Positions 46,889-58,330 of a stretch of 64,000 nt of DNA are shown piece by piece. This DNA comes from Annulohypoxylon bovei var. microspora (Eukaryota > Ascomycota > Sordariomycetes > Xylariales > Hypoxylaceae). The stretch is from NCBI GenBank assembly GCA_022836615.1, contig MU405384.1, forward strand, positions 1 through 64,000, read 5' to 3'. The notes under the pieces were generated by a model, which was not told the DNA's origin, did not search any database, and was given only the letters and a program-made list of their open reading frames with translations. A program made the position numbers and the translations under genes. How positions within the stretch are numbered: the stretch's first letter is position 1; every line of letters begins with the position of its first letter.

Positions 46889-49800
46889 AAGAAAAAAACG
46901 AAACGTTTTCATTTCATTTCTTTTATAAGTTATTTTTATTATTTTTTTTCCCTTATTCTCTTAAATCTCCTTTTATAATTATAATAATATTTTTAAATGT
47001 TTTGTGAAAACTTTTCTTAATTTTCTTATTATTTTCTTAACATTTTTTAAGTTTTGGTAAAAATTATTAATAATTCCTTGGATTTATTATTTTACGTTTA
47101 AAATTTTTATATAAATATTTGTTATTTTTTTAAAAAAGCTTAATATTTCTTGTTTAACTTTTGTTTAGTTTTCCTTTATTTTTAACCTTTTCTTAAGTAA
47201 TTTATTTTTTTGTTTTAAAAGAAAGCGTTTTTATAATTACTTAATATTTCTTAGTAAGAACTTTATTTCATTATCCTTAATGTGTGGCATAAATTCTTCG
47301 TATTAATTCTTTTAAAAAAAAGGTGTTATATAATTTGTATATAATAAAATTATTTAACGTAAATTATAATTATTAAATTATTTTAAAATATAAAATAAAA
47401 TGTAGTTAAAACCTTTTATTGTATCCCCGTAAATTTATAAAGTTATTAATTAATAAAAGGTTGTTTTATTAAATTTTAACGTAATTTTATTATTCCATTT
47501 TTTGTTTTAAGCTTTATTACATGTTATAAAAGCATTCCTTATATTTATTTAAGTTTTTATGTTATTTGGATATTTATTTAACCGGATTTATATAAGATAA
47601 TAAATAATCTTTTTTAAATTTAAATTTAATATTAAGGGGAATTTTGTAATTATTTATATTTAATATTCCTTAAAATTACTTATTTTTAACATTAATTATT
47701 ATTAATTTTTTAATAATTACCGTTTTTTTCTTATTTGTATTTCGAACGTTATAAGAATATTTGGTTATATAATTTTATTTAAATAATCTTTTATTTCTTT
47801 TCTTCGAAATTTTTATTCCTCGTCCGATATAATAGCTTCCTTTTCATATAAAAACGCATCATTATTAAAGTGCTTTAATTATACGTCCTTATTTTTTCTT
47901 TTTATTATATTCGTTTCTTGTAAATAATTAATAAAGTTAAGCGTAGGTAAATGTTTAATTAATTGTTTAATAATAAGTATGGATAAATTCGGTTTAATTA
48001 AATTAAAGTTAACGAAAATAAGTAATTATAAATGGAATGAATCTTTAAAAGAAAAGTTTAATTTAATTAATATAAGGTTATTATAAATGAGTAAACGTTA
48101 ATAAAATTTATTCTTTAAAAGTAATTAATGGAATTTATTCCTTAAAAGCAATTAATGGAATTTATTTTTTAAAAACAATTAATGGAATTTATTTTTTAAA
48201 AGTAAGCGTAAACGAATTTCTTTTTCCGAATGTGGGTGTAAATGAATAAAAATTAAATGAAAGTGTTATGGTTTAAATGAAAATGTTATGGTTAAAATAA
48301 AGTTATTTAAAAGAAAATATGTTCGAAGTTATAATTAAAAGAAAATTAAAAACGAAGTTGTAATTAAGGAATTAAATAAGAATGTTATGGTAAAAAAAAT
48401 AATGTTTAAAGGAAATAAAAATAAAGTTATAATTAAAAAAAATACGAAAAGAAAAGGGATTTTAAATAAGTATAATGTATATTAAGTAATAAATATTAAT
48501 TTAAACGCCGATTAAGCTAAAAATGTTTAATCGTTCTTGTTTATTTTTTTGTTTTACGGGGTAATTGTATTTGTATATTAGTTTTTAAGATTATTTTAAC
48601 GATTTATTTTATTTCTTCGTTTTTTTTTTGTAGGATATTATTTCTTAACGTTTTGTTAATTTGGTTTTTTCGAATATTTTTTTTTGTTTTTAATTTTTTA
48701 AAAGTCATTTTATATTTTTAATTGTATTTTTGTATTAACTTTAATGCGTTTTTTATTAAGAGTTTTTATAAATATTATTAATTATATATTATTTTGTAAT
48801 TTTTTTAATAAACTAAATATTTGAAAGTATATTTCCTTTTTATTTTATTAATTCTTTTTTTTAAAAGCTCTTCGATTTTAAATAATTTTTATTTTTTATT
48901 ATTTTTATTTATTTAAACTTATTTAGGTTATAATTTCTTTTTTTAAAAAGTATCTTTTTTAAATAATTTTAAGGTTAATTATGAAACTGATATCATTTGG
49001 TAAATTTATTAATATCGGGGGAAATTTAATTTATAAATTAATTCTTTAACTTTTTTAATTATTATTAATGGTTTAATTTTTTGTTTTAACCATTTTCTGG
49101 TAAATTTTCTAAGTAAATGATATCCTTTATATAATTTTAAATATATTTCTTCGCCGATATTAAATTTTTAAGGATTATGTTTATTATTATATTATATTTT
49201 ATTAATTATTACCGCGAAGTTTATTATTATTATAACTTTTTATTAATATACATTTTTTAAGGTTTTAAAATTTATTGTATTATATGGTATTTTTAAGATT
49301 AATATTATTATAATTAACTTAAAATTTAAAATTACCTTGTTTAAGGATTTTCTTAAGATAAATGATTTTATATTATTTAAATTATATTATAAAAATAAAA
49401 TTATAAAATTTTATAAAATTATTAATGATAATATGTGAAATTGGATGCTTATTTTTATATTTTAATTCCGTTTTTTGCTTTATCCATTTATTTACAAATG
49501 TTATGTTATTAAAAAGTTTTATACCATTCTTATTTTTAAGAATATAATTTATTAGATTTTTGAAAAAAACTTTTTATTTTAATTTAAGATTATTTTTTTT
49601 AATATTTCTTAATTATATAATAATAAGTATTTAAAGTATATTTCCGCCTATTCTTTAATTATATATTAAGAGTTTCCTAAGATTAAAATTACTTTCTTAA
49701 AAAACTTATAAGTATTTATTATTAAAATATTATAATAATTATAATTTAATATTTTTTAAAACGTATTTTTCGATGAAACTTTAAATAATCTTATAATAAA

Positions 49801-52260
49801 ATTTATTACCATTATGTAATATAATATTAATTTACTTTTAATAAAATGTAAATAATTTAATAATTTCTTTTTATTTATTTTATTTTTAATATATTTTAAA
49901 TAATAATTTAAATAATTATATAATTAATTAAAAAAATTATTAATTATCAAATTTTTTAATTTTATTGTTATTTTTTAAAAACCGAAATAATATTTTTCGT
50001 TATAAATTTATTAAAAAATTTGTTAAACATATAATGTCGAAATAATTAATTTTCTTTATTTTTTTTTAATAATATAATATAATAATTTATTTTCGATGTC
50101 GAATTTTTTTCCTTTTATTCATAGTTTTTTTTTTAAATCCTATAAAATCTTTTTATTTTTTTTATTTTTTTAATATCCTTTTTATAATTTTTCTTAAAAT
50201 TTTATACTTAAATAAATTTTATTTAATAAAAACGTAAAATAATTTATTAAATCGTTTAATTTGCTTTTAATTTCGTTATTTCTTTTCTCTTCGTCCTTAT
50301 CGTTTATTTTTATTAATAATTTTAATAATGTGTTTAAAATAAAATTTAATTTTCTAAGGATATATTTCACATTTAATTAAAATTAATTTAAAAAAATTAA
50401 CGTTGTAATTAATTTTAAATTATTCTTAATTATATTAATTATAACAAGGTTCTTTTATCGAATTATTCCTTTAGTAACTTTGTAATTTATTAAAATCATT
50501 ATATTTAATTTATTAAATTAAAACTATAATTATAAGTTTCGTATAATTTATATTAAACAAAAAACTTTTAATTTTGTTGCATTATAATTTTTTTTTTTAT
50601 AAAAACCTTACTTAAAAATATAATTAATTATATTTTATTTAAATATATATTTACTTTATTTTAATTTCCTTTTATATAAAAGATTATTATGTTATATTCC
50701 CATTCTTTTACCACGTTTAATTTAATAAAAGCGATTTTATTAAAATTTTAATATAATAAATACGTTCTTACTATTAAATCATATTAAATAAAGTAAAAAG
50801 CTTTTTTTTTATTTTTTATAAGTTTAAATTTCCTTTTTAAAGTTTATTTCTTCCGAGTTGTTTTATTTTTTATTGGTAAATTTCTTATAATTTAACCTTC
50901 GTTAAACATTATTTTTTTTTTTTTAAAGCGGTTAGATTTTTTATTAATATTAAAGAATATACTTTTTTAATTATATAATTATTCCGATATAGGTTTTTAA
51001 ATCTTTAAGTGTTTTAAAAATTTTAACCTTTTTAATTGCTTTAACTTTGTTTAATATAATCGATATATTAAATTTATCCATTAAAAAACTTAAAAGTTTA
51101 ATGGAATTATATATTACGAAGGATTTTTAAAAGGTTATGATAATTTTTAATTTTTAAAAAGTTTTAAATATTACGTTAAAGTGTTTTAAATAATCTTCCT
51201 TTATATCGTTATAAATTATAATATTGTTTAAATATTTTTTATAATATTTTTTATACGAATAAAACTTTTAATTTATAAACTTTTATATATAAAAGGGATT
51301 ATTTTAATAACTTATTAATATCACGTTTAAAACGTTTAATCCCTTTAATAAAATAATTGTTATCTTATTTTTATAAAAGTTAAATGTTAAAAATTAATAA
51401 AAGAAACTTTTCCCATTTATTATTATAATTTTTTTCTTCCTTTTAATATTTGCGATAACGTTTTTTTACGTTAATAATAAATATATGTTAAGAATCGTTA
51501 TATCATTTAATAAACGCAGGTTAATTATTATACGACTTTTTTATTTACCATTTATTATCTTTTAAATTATGAAAACAAAGTTAATAAATAACGTCGGGTC
51601 TTTTATTCATAACATTTTTCCGTCATTATACATATCGTTATATATTTTATTAAAGAATTTTTTATTTTTAAAACCCAATTTATAAACACATATATAAATT
51701 TTATGCTTTTGTTAATTTAACATAAAATCCATTCGCTTTTTTTCATTTTTAAACATTTAAATTATACGATATTTTATTTATAAGTTATATTTTTTTAAAA
51801 TCATTTTTATTTTTTCCGTGTAAATTTTATTTATATATTATATATATATTCCATCCTTTATTAATATAAATGGAACGTTTTCCGGTTTAATTAATTTTAA
51901 ATTAATATTTCTTATTCGAATCTTTAATGGAAGCTTATTTTCTTTTTATTTTTTTTCGGTGTTTTAAGCCTTTTTTTAAACTTTAATCCTTTCCATTAAG
52001 TCTTTAAATTTATATGAGGATATAAACGTTTTTATAACCTCATTTATTAAATTAAATTCGTTAAAAAAAAATGTAAAAATATCCGTTTTAAATCGTCTTT
52101 TGTCATTAACGTTATAAATTTTATTAATTTTTTAATTCCGGTAGATTTTTAATGGCTTGTCGGTGTTATTTACCATTAAGACCACTTTTATACTTATTAC
52201 TTTCCGAGTAAAAAGAAAATCTTTTTTAATTAAAATAAATATATAAAGGATAAGTGTTGG
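46889..52260 (-). pseudogene. gag-pol of Ty3-6 (RIP-destroyed)
   Basis: Reverse transcriptase is recognisable on the minus strand near 51236-51190 as NNIIIYNDIKEDYLKHFN (family DDIIIYSDT; catalytic Asp pair now Asn). It is followed by LLSFLMDKFNIS and KTLKDLKTYIGI, typical of the Ty3 thumb and connection. RNase H and integrase should follow towards 47000, and gag lies between RT and 52260; I did not trace individual motifs there. A 27-bp tandem repeat sits in the 3' part (48109-48206). Many TAA stops; not functional. Confidence 0.78.
48109..48206. repeat. 27-bp tandem repeat inside Ty3-6
   Basis: About 3.5 units of AATTAATGGAATTTATTCCT plus TAAAAGC. The length is a multiple of three, so in an intact element it could have encoded a nine-residue repeat. 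Confidence 0.75.
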
Positions 52261-52268
52261 TTTTTTTT

Positions 52269-52370
52269 ACGAAATAAGAGGTGTTGCCGAATTATTACGT
52301 TAAACGTTAAATATGGTGGCGAATGGTTAGTTTATTAATTTTTTTCACGAAATAAAAGGTGTTATTAAAT
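52269..52370. repeat. 24-bp direct repeat in the 5' leader of Ty3-6
   Basis: ACGAAATAAGAGGTGTTGCC at 52269 recurs as ACGAAATAAAAGGTGTTATT at 52347, the second copy abutting the 5' LTR where a primer-binding site would be. The two differ by transitions. Confidence 0.6.
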
Positions 52371-52525
52371 TGTCATGGCATATTCATAAGTTATGGTATG
52401 AATATTATATAAGCGTAAAACAAGTTTTTTCAATTATTATAAAGTAAAAGTTGTTTCATTTAAAAGTTATTTTACGAAGGAAAGGTTTTAAGATAAAAGT
52501 TAAGTAAATCGTAATTATTATATTA
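52371..52525 (-). repeat. 5' LTR of Ty3-6
   Basis: 155 bp, starts TGTCATGGCATATTC on the plus strand and is better preserved than its partner. Confidence 0.9.
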
Positions 52526-52530
52526 ATATA

Positions 52531-53139
52531 TATATTTTATAAAATTATGGATAAATGAATTTAATTAATAATATATATTAAGTTTTAATATTATTATTAT
52601 TTACGTTAAAGTCGTAAATATAAATATAAGTGTAATTTATATTAAATTTTACGTAATTAAAAACTTATTAAATTTTTTTTATATATATTAATTATTAAAT
52701 TATATTAATTTATAATGTTTAAAGTAATGTTAATTTAATTAATAACGTTTAAAACATCGTTTATAATATATTTTAAATAAAAAGTTCCGACGTTTTTAAT
52801 AATTTTTTTTAAATAATTATAATTATTTAAAATAAATATATTAAATTTTTTTTTTTACCGTTAAGCGAAAAGCTTTAAAATTTTAACGGAAAGTTTAAAT
52901 TTTTATAAAACGTGTTTATTAAAATTTTATTATTAATAATAATATATGTTATTAAAAATAATTTTTTTTTATCGTTTATTACGTGATTATTATTTATAAA
53001 TCGTAAAATGTAACTTTTAATAAAATTATATATAATATTTTTACATTTAAATTTACTTTTAACCTTTTTTATATAATCGTATCCCGGGTATCCACGTTAA
53101 AAAGGTTATTATTTAAAAAGTTATTTAATTATAACCGTA
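52531..53139. other. AT-rich stretch, no feature recognised
   Basis: About 600 bp of decayed sequence between Ty3-6 and hB2, with a few preserved CG-rich words (GTATCCCGGGTATCC near 53086). No repeat partner found. Confidence 0.45.
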
Positions 53140-53147
53140 CTTTTTAA

Positions 53148-53818
53148 GAAAGTTATTATTTTAATAATATTACATTTAATAATATTTTTATTAAAACGGA
53201 GTTGGTTTTTTTAATTAATTAAATTATTTATTAATATGCATGGATTAAAGTTAAAGGTACTTTAATACGTATATAAATTTATATGCACCTTATTATATTA
53301 ATTTTTATAAAATTAAATCTCATAAGATTTTATATTTACATTTAAATAACTTTTTTAATAATAATTGTATTTTAAGATAATTATATTTAAATGAAAGTTA
53401 TTTCGGAATTCGATTAATTAAATTAAATTACATAATATATAAATAATTATTAATTTAATTATATTATAAATTATAAAATGTATGAAAATTTTAAAACGTT
53501 TCGGGGATATTACATGTAATTAATTTAAAATAATAACATTAAAAACCATAATTTAATCGCTTATTACAAACGATATACCCGGTGCAATTTAATACAACTT
53601 AAATCTTTTAAATTATTAAATAAAAGGCTTTTAAAATATTAAATTATATTAAAATAATTGTGGTGGATAGAAAGTTATTCGAGTTTAAAATATGAAACCA
53701 TCTTATATCGTTTTTTGGTGGTTGCATGGCTTATCGATAAGATTTTTAACCAATCAAAAACGCCTTTTCTTAAAAAAAAAATATTATTAAATGTAATATT
53801 ATTAAAATAATAAATCTC
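53148..53818 (+). mobile_element. hAT-like MITE, family hB, copy 2
   Basis: 671 bp, aligned along its length with hB1 (11106-11778). Ends GAAAGTTATTATTTT and AAAATAATAAATCTC. The 8-bp flanks are CTTTTTAA (53140-53147) and TTTTTTAA (53819-53826), one C/T transition apart. Shares the conserved ATGGCTTATCGATAAG block near the right side. Confidence 0.88.
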
Positions 53819-53940
53819 TTTTTTAAAAGCTTTTTAATTATTCGATATAAATGAAAATTATAAATTACGAATATTATAAATTTTAAATTTTAAAAAAATT
53901 AATTTATAAGTTTAATTAAAATAATTAAATATAAGTATAT

Positions 53941-54140
53941 TATTAGCAGTAAAAGGGATTTACTGGTCAAAGGGAGCTTTGTGGCTTTGTGTGGCTTTGT
54001 GTGGCTTGTGCTATATAAGGTTACACTTGGCATGGGTTTGGAAACAAGCAGTTTATACGTTTTACACAACATAAATAACCACAAGATCGTAATACATCAC
54101 ACGGTATTACAGCACAACGCATCGTGACCTATTGCCTTCA
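53941..54140 (+). repeat. Solo LTR, almost unmutated
   Basis: A 200-bp GC-normal island. It starts TATTAGCAGTAAAAGG (probably mutated TGTTAG) and ends TTGCCTTCA. TATAT flanks both sides (53936-53940, 54141-54145), though this lies in TA-rich DNA. It contains TGTGGCTTTG direct repeats and a TATA-like CTATATAAGG at 54011, as in a promoter-bearing LTR. A mutated fragment of the same LTR is at 32817-32922. Superfamily not determined; no internal domain is present. Confidence 0.75.
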
Positions 54141-54145
54141 TATAT

Positions 54146-55272
54146 ATATTATTAATAAAATACGAATAAACTTTTAATATTTTTATAAAATTAATTTTTT
54201 TTTTATATTTAAATTATTTTTATTTATATAAGATTAATAATTAAATTAAAGTTAATAATTAAATTAAAGTTAATAATTAAATTAAAGTTAAAGGTGAATT
54301 AAAGTTAAAATTTAAAAGTTTAAAAAATAATAAAAGTTTTTTAAAAAAGTATATATTTTTAATTTAAATTAAAATAAATTATTAATTTATAAAAGTTTTA
54401 AATATATATATATATTATAATAAAAGTTATAAAATCTTATTTTAAACTTTTTTATATTTATTAAATTTAATTATAAATTTTTTTAAATAATTTTTTAAAT
54501 AATAATATTATTTATAACTTTTTAAATAATAATTATTATTTATTATAATTAACGTGAATATTAATTAATTTTTAATAAATATATCGTTATTATTTTTTAT
54601 AAATATAATAAAAATTATTAAATTTTATTTAATAATAATTTTATATTAAATTTTAATTTAAATTTATTTATAATTTAAAAAATACTTATAATATAATATA
54701 ACGTTATAATTTTTTTTTATTAAAATAAAAAACTTATTTTTTATTATTAATAACTTTAATTTAATTTAAATTTTATTTAAATTTTTTATTACTTTTAAAA
54801 AATAATTATAATTATAAAATATTTAATTATTTTATAATAAAATTTAAAAATTATTTAAACCTTATTATTTAACTTTCGTTATTAATTTATATATTAAATA
54901 TTAATAATATAATATAATTAATCGTTTTAATTATTTAAATTTATTATTTTAATTATTTAAAAAGTTTTTTTTCGTTATTATTTTTTCGCGTGGTAAATAA
55001 TAATAACGTTAATTATAACGTAATGTATATTATTTATTATATTTTAATTAAAAACGTGTGGTTTTATAACGAATATAATAATATATTAAATTTATATTTA
55101 ATTAAATTTTCTTTAAAAGTGGCGTTTACCATTTTTTATTTTATTAATAACATTTTTTTAAAAAAAAAAATTTATTTCTTCGTTTTAAGTTTTTTAAAAA
55201 ATTAATATTTTTAAATTTTTTAATGTATTTTATTAAATTATATTATTATGTTTTTTATTAATTATATATATA
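54146..55272. other. AT-rich stretch with a short 18-bp tandem repeat
   Basis: 1.1 kb of unassigned A+T-rich DNA. At 54234-54287 the unit TTAATAATTAAATTAAAG occurs three times. No coding or terminal-repeat signal. Confidence 0.5.
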
Positions 55273-55277
55273 ATAAA

Positions 55278-55538
55278 TGTCATGGTTTAAACCATGGTTT
55301 AAATTATAAAAAGTGGAACATAATATATAAAAAAATGAAAAATGAAAAAAAACTTATTTATAAAACGATAAATAAAACGGTGAAAATAAGTAATTACTTA
55401 TCGTTTCATTGCATGTAAAAAGCTTAGTTAACGTTACGGCGTTAAATTTTTTTTCCTTTTTCGTAACTTTATTATTTTTAAATAACCGTACGAATAAAAT
55501 CGCTTTTACGCCACTTTAAATTTACGCCCTTCGTAATA
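55278..55538 (+). repeat. Solo LTR of the Ty3-3 family
   Basis: 261 bp, starts TGTCATGGTTTAAACC and ends CCCTTCGTAATA. Same length as the Ty3-3 LTRs and in the opposite orientation to them. Exact 5-bp duplication ATAAA at 55273-55277 and 55539-55543. A TATAAAAAG box is at about 55307. It marks an LTR-LTR recombination event and is better preserved than the LTRs of the full element. Confidence 0.93.
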
Positions 55539-55543
55539 ATAAA

Positions 55544-55851
55544 TAAATATTTTATTACATTTAATTTCTTTTATTAAGTTTTTCTTTATAAGAATTTATT
55601 AATTATATGGTGTAATTTCGAAATATATTTTATTTTAATATAAAAAAAGCCGAATTTAAAAAAGATATTTCGTAACATTATTATTATTTATAATAAATAT
55701 TATTAAATTATTTAATTATATTATAACATTTAACATTCGTATATTATACCCGTTTTTATCATTTTATAATTTATTATAAATAACATATTTCGGTACGTAT
55801 AAAATAAAAAATATAAAAATTTATAATTAATAAATAATATAAATAATAAAA
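55544..55851. other. AT-rich spacer, no feature recognised
   Basis: 308 bp between the solo LTR and F copy P3; nothing recognised. Confidence 0.45.
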
Positions 55852-57055
55852 TAAAATTTTTAAGGTTTTTTTTTTCTTTTACCTAATATAACCTTTTATA
55901 ATATCTAGGAAAACACGACCTTTGCAAGCTTTGGGGCGTTTTTGCCCTTTTAAAGTTACGGGGATTAAGAAAAAAAAAAAAAAAACTTTAAAAATTTTTC
56001 TTCGCAAAAAGTTGTTGGTTAGGAAAAGGTTTAAAAAAAGGGGTGGGAAACGAAATAAGCAACGGGGACAAAAGGGTTAAAATAAAAGTAATAAGAAAAA
56101 AAGAGGTAATAAGGTAAAAAAAAAGATAAAATCCGTTTAAAAAACATTACCATTCATTTAATTAATTAATTAATTAATTTATTAATTAATTAAAACCTTA
56201 ATTAAAAAATTAATTTAAAAATTAATTAAAAAGTTAATTTAAAAGTTAATTAAAAAATTAATTAAATAATTAATTTAAAAATTAATTAACTTATAAATTA
56301 ATTAATTAAATAATTAAATAATTAATTAAATAATTAAACACTTAATTAATTTATTAATAAATTAATTAATTAAATATTAAATTAATTAATTAATTAATTA
56401 ATTAAAACTTTAATTTAATAATTAATTAATTAACTTATTAATTAACTTATTAATTAACTTATTAACTTACTTATTAATTAATTAAATAATAAATTAAATA
56501 ACTTATTAACTTTTTAATAAAAAAATACATTTTTATATAAAAAGTTCCCACCACTTTTTAAACCTTTAAATTTTAACCTTAATTTTAACCTTACCTTTAA
56601 CCTTAATTTAACCATTAACCTTACATAATCTTAAAAACTTACATAATTTCAAAGCCCTCATTTTTAACCTTAATTAATTCGTTTTTATACAATTAAATAA
56701 AAACTTTAAAAATAATTAATTAATTAACTTTTAAAAAAATAACTTTTACGTTAAATTAAAAATAACTTAACACATAATTAAAAAAATAACAAATTAAAAA
56801 AATAACTCAAAAAGGTTATTAAATGCGTAAACAATTAAAAAATAAGTTTAAAAAAAAATACACTTAATTAAAAATATAAATAAATTAAATTAATTAAAAA
56901 CATTTCATTAATATTAATTAAATTTAAAAAAACTTATTAATTTCTTATTAATTACTTATTAATTTTTTATTAATTACCTTATTAATTACTTTATTAATTA
57001 TTTACATAATTTTTAAATTTTCGAGTTTAAATATAATAATATTTTTTAAACGAAT
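55852..57055 (+). mobile_element. F element copy P3, full length (1204 bp), heavily mutated
   Basis: Starts AAAATTTTTAAGG, keeps the loop core GCTTTGGGGCGTTTTTGCCC, and has the GGGGTGGGAAAC tract, TTAATTAA arrays and a telomere-like tract at 56570-56620 (CTTAATTTTAACCTTACC). Ends TTTTTTAAACGAAT. Confidence 0.85.
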
Positions 57056-57997
57056 TATTTCGCTTTAACATTTATTATATAATTAATAAATTAAAGCTTA
57101 TTATATTTTTAAAATTTATTAACGAAAAGTACGAAATTATATTTTATTTTTTACATTTACGATTTTATTATATTTTCGAATAAAAAATATAATTTAATAA
57201 TTATAAATGCTATAATATTTAAAACGTTTTTTATAAATATATATTTATTACATTCGTTTAATTTATATTTTAAAAATGTATATTTCGATTTTTTTAACCG
57301 AATAAAATAACTTTTAAATCCGTGTATATAAATCGAATGCATTTAAATTTTTTTTAACATTATTTTTAAAATTATTAAATTAATACTTAAAATTTATAAA
57401 TTAACGCCGCCTTTTAATTATATAAAAAAATATTTTTAAAGTAAACTTAATAAAAATTATCGTTAAATTTATTCGGTTAAAAAAAATGATATATTTTATA
57501 AATAAAAAAAAAGATTTTAGAAAATATTATAATAAAAGCAATATAAATACCGATAAAAAAAGTTTTTAATTTCAAAAGTTTTTATAAATTTTTAATTTAA
57601 ATAAATTTATATTATTAATATTATTATTTTTTATTTTAATTTTAACGATAATAATATAAATAATAAACATTTAAATAATAAATTTATAATAAAGTTTTTT
57701 AATATTTAATATATAATTTAATAAAATACTTATTAATTTAAATATTATTAATTATAAATATTATAAGCTTAATAAATTTAAATAAAAAAATATTAATATA
57801 AATAAAAAAAAATATTTATTTATTTATTTATTTAATTAATCGTTTAATTAATTAATTAATATATTATAATAAAAAATTATCCATTTATTAGATTTAAATT
57901 AATATTAATAAATAAAAAATAAAAAAAAATAAAAAAGTTTATATAAATTATATAATATTTTTTATTAAAAATAAACAATAATTTAATTATAATTTAA
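57056..57997. other. AT-rich stretch, no feature recognised
   Basis: About 940 bp. It contains an (ATTT)n run at about 57813-57832 which could be the tail of a minus-strand LINE, but no LINE peptide is visible, so I leave it unassigned. A 61-codon minus-strand frame at 57157-57342 resembles nothing I know. Confidence 0.4.
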
Positions 57998-58312
57998 TGT
58001 GACGGTTCTTATGAACAACGGTAAACTTATGTTATATAGGGTCAAAAATAAGGTTATTTTTATTAATAAAAAAGAAAGGGAAAAATAACAACCTTTTATC
58101 CTTAAGGTTATAATATTTATGCTTAAAGATATAAATTAAATTAATTAACGTAAAAACCTCCTTTATACATATTTTAATAATTTTAATAACTTACTTAAGG
58201 TTATTAATAACTTTATTATAAAGATTTATACCTATTATATTTATAATCATAATATAAGTTTACATTAATCTTTACCTTAATTAATTTTTTAAGTTTTTAA
58301 CTTATAATAATA
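57998..58312 (-). repeat. 3' LTR of the minus-strand Ty3-5 copy
   Basis: 315 bp on the plus strand from TGTGACGGTTCTTATG to ATAATAATA (CA changed to TA). Complement of 32923-33225. Confidence 0.82.
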
Positions 58313-58330
58313 CCCCCCTCCCCCATTTTT
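58313..58330 (-). promoter_or_regulatory. Polypurine tract of Ty3-5
   Basis: Plus strand CCCCCCTCCCCCATTTTT, that is, a minus-strand run AAAAATGGGGGAGGGGGG directly upstream of the 3' LTR. This is the plus-strand DNA primer site of LTR retroelements and fixes the orientation. Confidence 0.8.

Larger units (their letters stand above)
46719..52525 (-). mobile_element. Ty3/gypsy element Ty3-6, complete but decayed
   Basis: 5807 bp with 155-bp LTRs at 46719-46873 and 52371-52525, each beginning TGTTATGGCATA/TGTCATGGCATA. Exact 5-bp duplication ATATA at 46714-46718 and 52526-52530. Coding is on the minus strand. A polypurine tract (minus strand AAAAAAAAGGGAATT, 46874-46888) abuts the left LTR, which is therefore the 3' LTR. 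Confidence 0.92.
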
